NCBI GenBank assembly: GCA_016880695.1
Contig: JAEHCY010000367.1
Coordinates: forward strand, 1-7,512
Origin: Chromatiaceae bacterium
Lineage (GTDB): Bacteria; Pseudomonadota; Gammaproteobacteria; Chromatiales; Chromatiaceae
DNA: 7,512 nucleotides
Reading direction: 5' to 3'
Of the stretch, positions 7,293-7,512 are shown one piece after another. How positions within the stretch are numbered: position 1 is the stretch's first letter; every line of letters starts with the position of its first letter. The position numbers and the translations under genes were made by a program. Below the pieces are notes generated by a model. That model saw only the letters and a list, made by a program, of their open reading frames with translations. It was not told where the DNA came from and made no database searches.

Positions 7293-7322
7293 AAAAAAGG
7301 GCAGCGCCTCGCGACGCTGCCC
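7293..7322 (-). terminator. Strong Rho-independent terminator after the DUF11-like gene
   Basis: On the minus strand, GGGCAGCG and CGCTGCCC (7315-7322 and 7299-7306) form a perfect 8-bp GC-rich stem with an 8-base loop (TCGCGAGG), followed directly by six T's (7298-7293). This is a textbook intrinsic terminator 45 bases after the stop codon at 7368. On the plus strand the same stem is followed by GGATTTTT (7323-7330), so it could work in both directions. It separates the surface-protein gene from the midcut-type gene. Confidence 0.9.
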
Positions 7323-7367
7323 GGATTTTTCCCTGTTGGGCCGGTCCGTGGCCCGAGTCATCCGTTG

Positions 7368-7511
7368 TTACTTGCCGCCGCGGCCGCTCCCGCTGCCGCC
7401 GGTCTTGCCGGTGCCGCCCTTGACAGTGGTGGTCACTGTGTCGGAATCATTGCCAGCGACCGGATCTAAGGTAGCGCTTGACACCGTTGCCGTGTTGTCC
7501 TTAGTGCCCAA
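7368..7511 (-). CDS. DUF11-like repetitive surface protein, C-terminal 47 residues (cut by window edge)
   Basis: Only the 3' end lies in the window. It reads LGTKDNTATVSSATLDPVAG, then NDSDTVTTTVKGGTGKTGGS and GSGRGGK, stopping with TAA at 7370-7368. The 'DNTATVSS.T.DPV.GNDSDTVTTTV' pattern is what ends DUF11-type beta-sandwich repeats, common in large secreted or surface adhesin-like proteins. The last 16 or so residues are a Gly/Ser/Lys/Arg-rich tail. No C-terminal sorting signal (IPTL-CTERM, PEP-CTERM, LPXTG) or membrane helix is present, so the product is probably released or attached through another part. The frame choice rests on this repeat signature and on the strong terminator just downstream. 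The N-terminus and total length are unknown. Confidence 0.7.
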   Translation of the reverse strand: MGTKDNTATVSSATLDPVAGNDSDTVTTTVKGGTGKTGGSGSGRGGK

Positions 7512-7512
7512 G

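Noticed and set aside
7420..7482. Two TTGACA hexamers on the plus strand near the right end.
   Set aside because: Both lie inside the DUF11-like coding end, and neither has a -10 partner or a downstream plus-strand gene.

Overview
The window is GC-rich apart from one AT-rich stretch near the left end. Every gene I can support lies on the minus strand, so transcription runs from high to low coordinates. The organism looks like a gammaproteobacterium, most plausibly a sulfur-oxidising or purple sulfur type (Chromatiales-like). The main support is the secreted Trp/Gly-rich sulfur-globule-type protein at the left end. The E. coli-like soluble transhydrogenase (SthA), the large KefA/MscK-type channel and an exosortase-H-type 'midcut' protein are compatible with this. 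No rRNA, tRNA or housekeeping marker is present to settle the taxonomy.

Layout in transcription order (right to left). 7512-7368: 3' end of a DUF11-like repetitive surface protein with a Gly-rich tail, followed by a strong hairpin terminator at 7293-7322. 7086-6470: a small membrane protein that I read as a midcut-by-XrtH family member, broken by an apparent one-base deletion exactly at its predicted processing motif. 6469-6172: a non-coding stretch with a REP-like inverted repeat at 6365-6389. 6171-5743: a host-attachment (baeRF-type) protein. 5742-5552: a non-coding stretch packed with overlapping GC-rich inverted repeats. 5551-2150: a complete 1133-residue MscK/KefA-type mechanosensitive channel. 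2100-1778: a remnant of a Lon-like AAA+ protease gene, in which the first about 44 codons are joined out of frame to the last about 62, with roughly 700 internal codons missing. 1720-323: intact sthA. 322-124: an AT-rich leader and promoter region. 123-1: the start of the sulfur-globule-type gene, cut by the window edge.

The genes do not form one obvious pathway. SthA moves reducing equivalents between NADPH and NADH, the channel protects against osmotic downshock, and the sulfur globule protein coats extracytoplasmic sulfur. The most informative observations are two damaged genes: the lonB-like internal deletion and the midcut-type frameshift. The lonB-like deletion also leaves a chimeric reading frame whose stop codon overlaps the sthA start. 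I see no defence system, CRISPR array, transposase or prophage gene.
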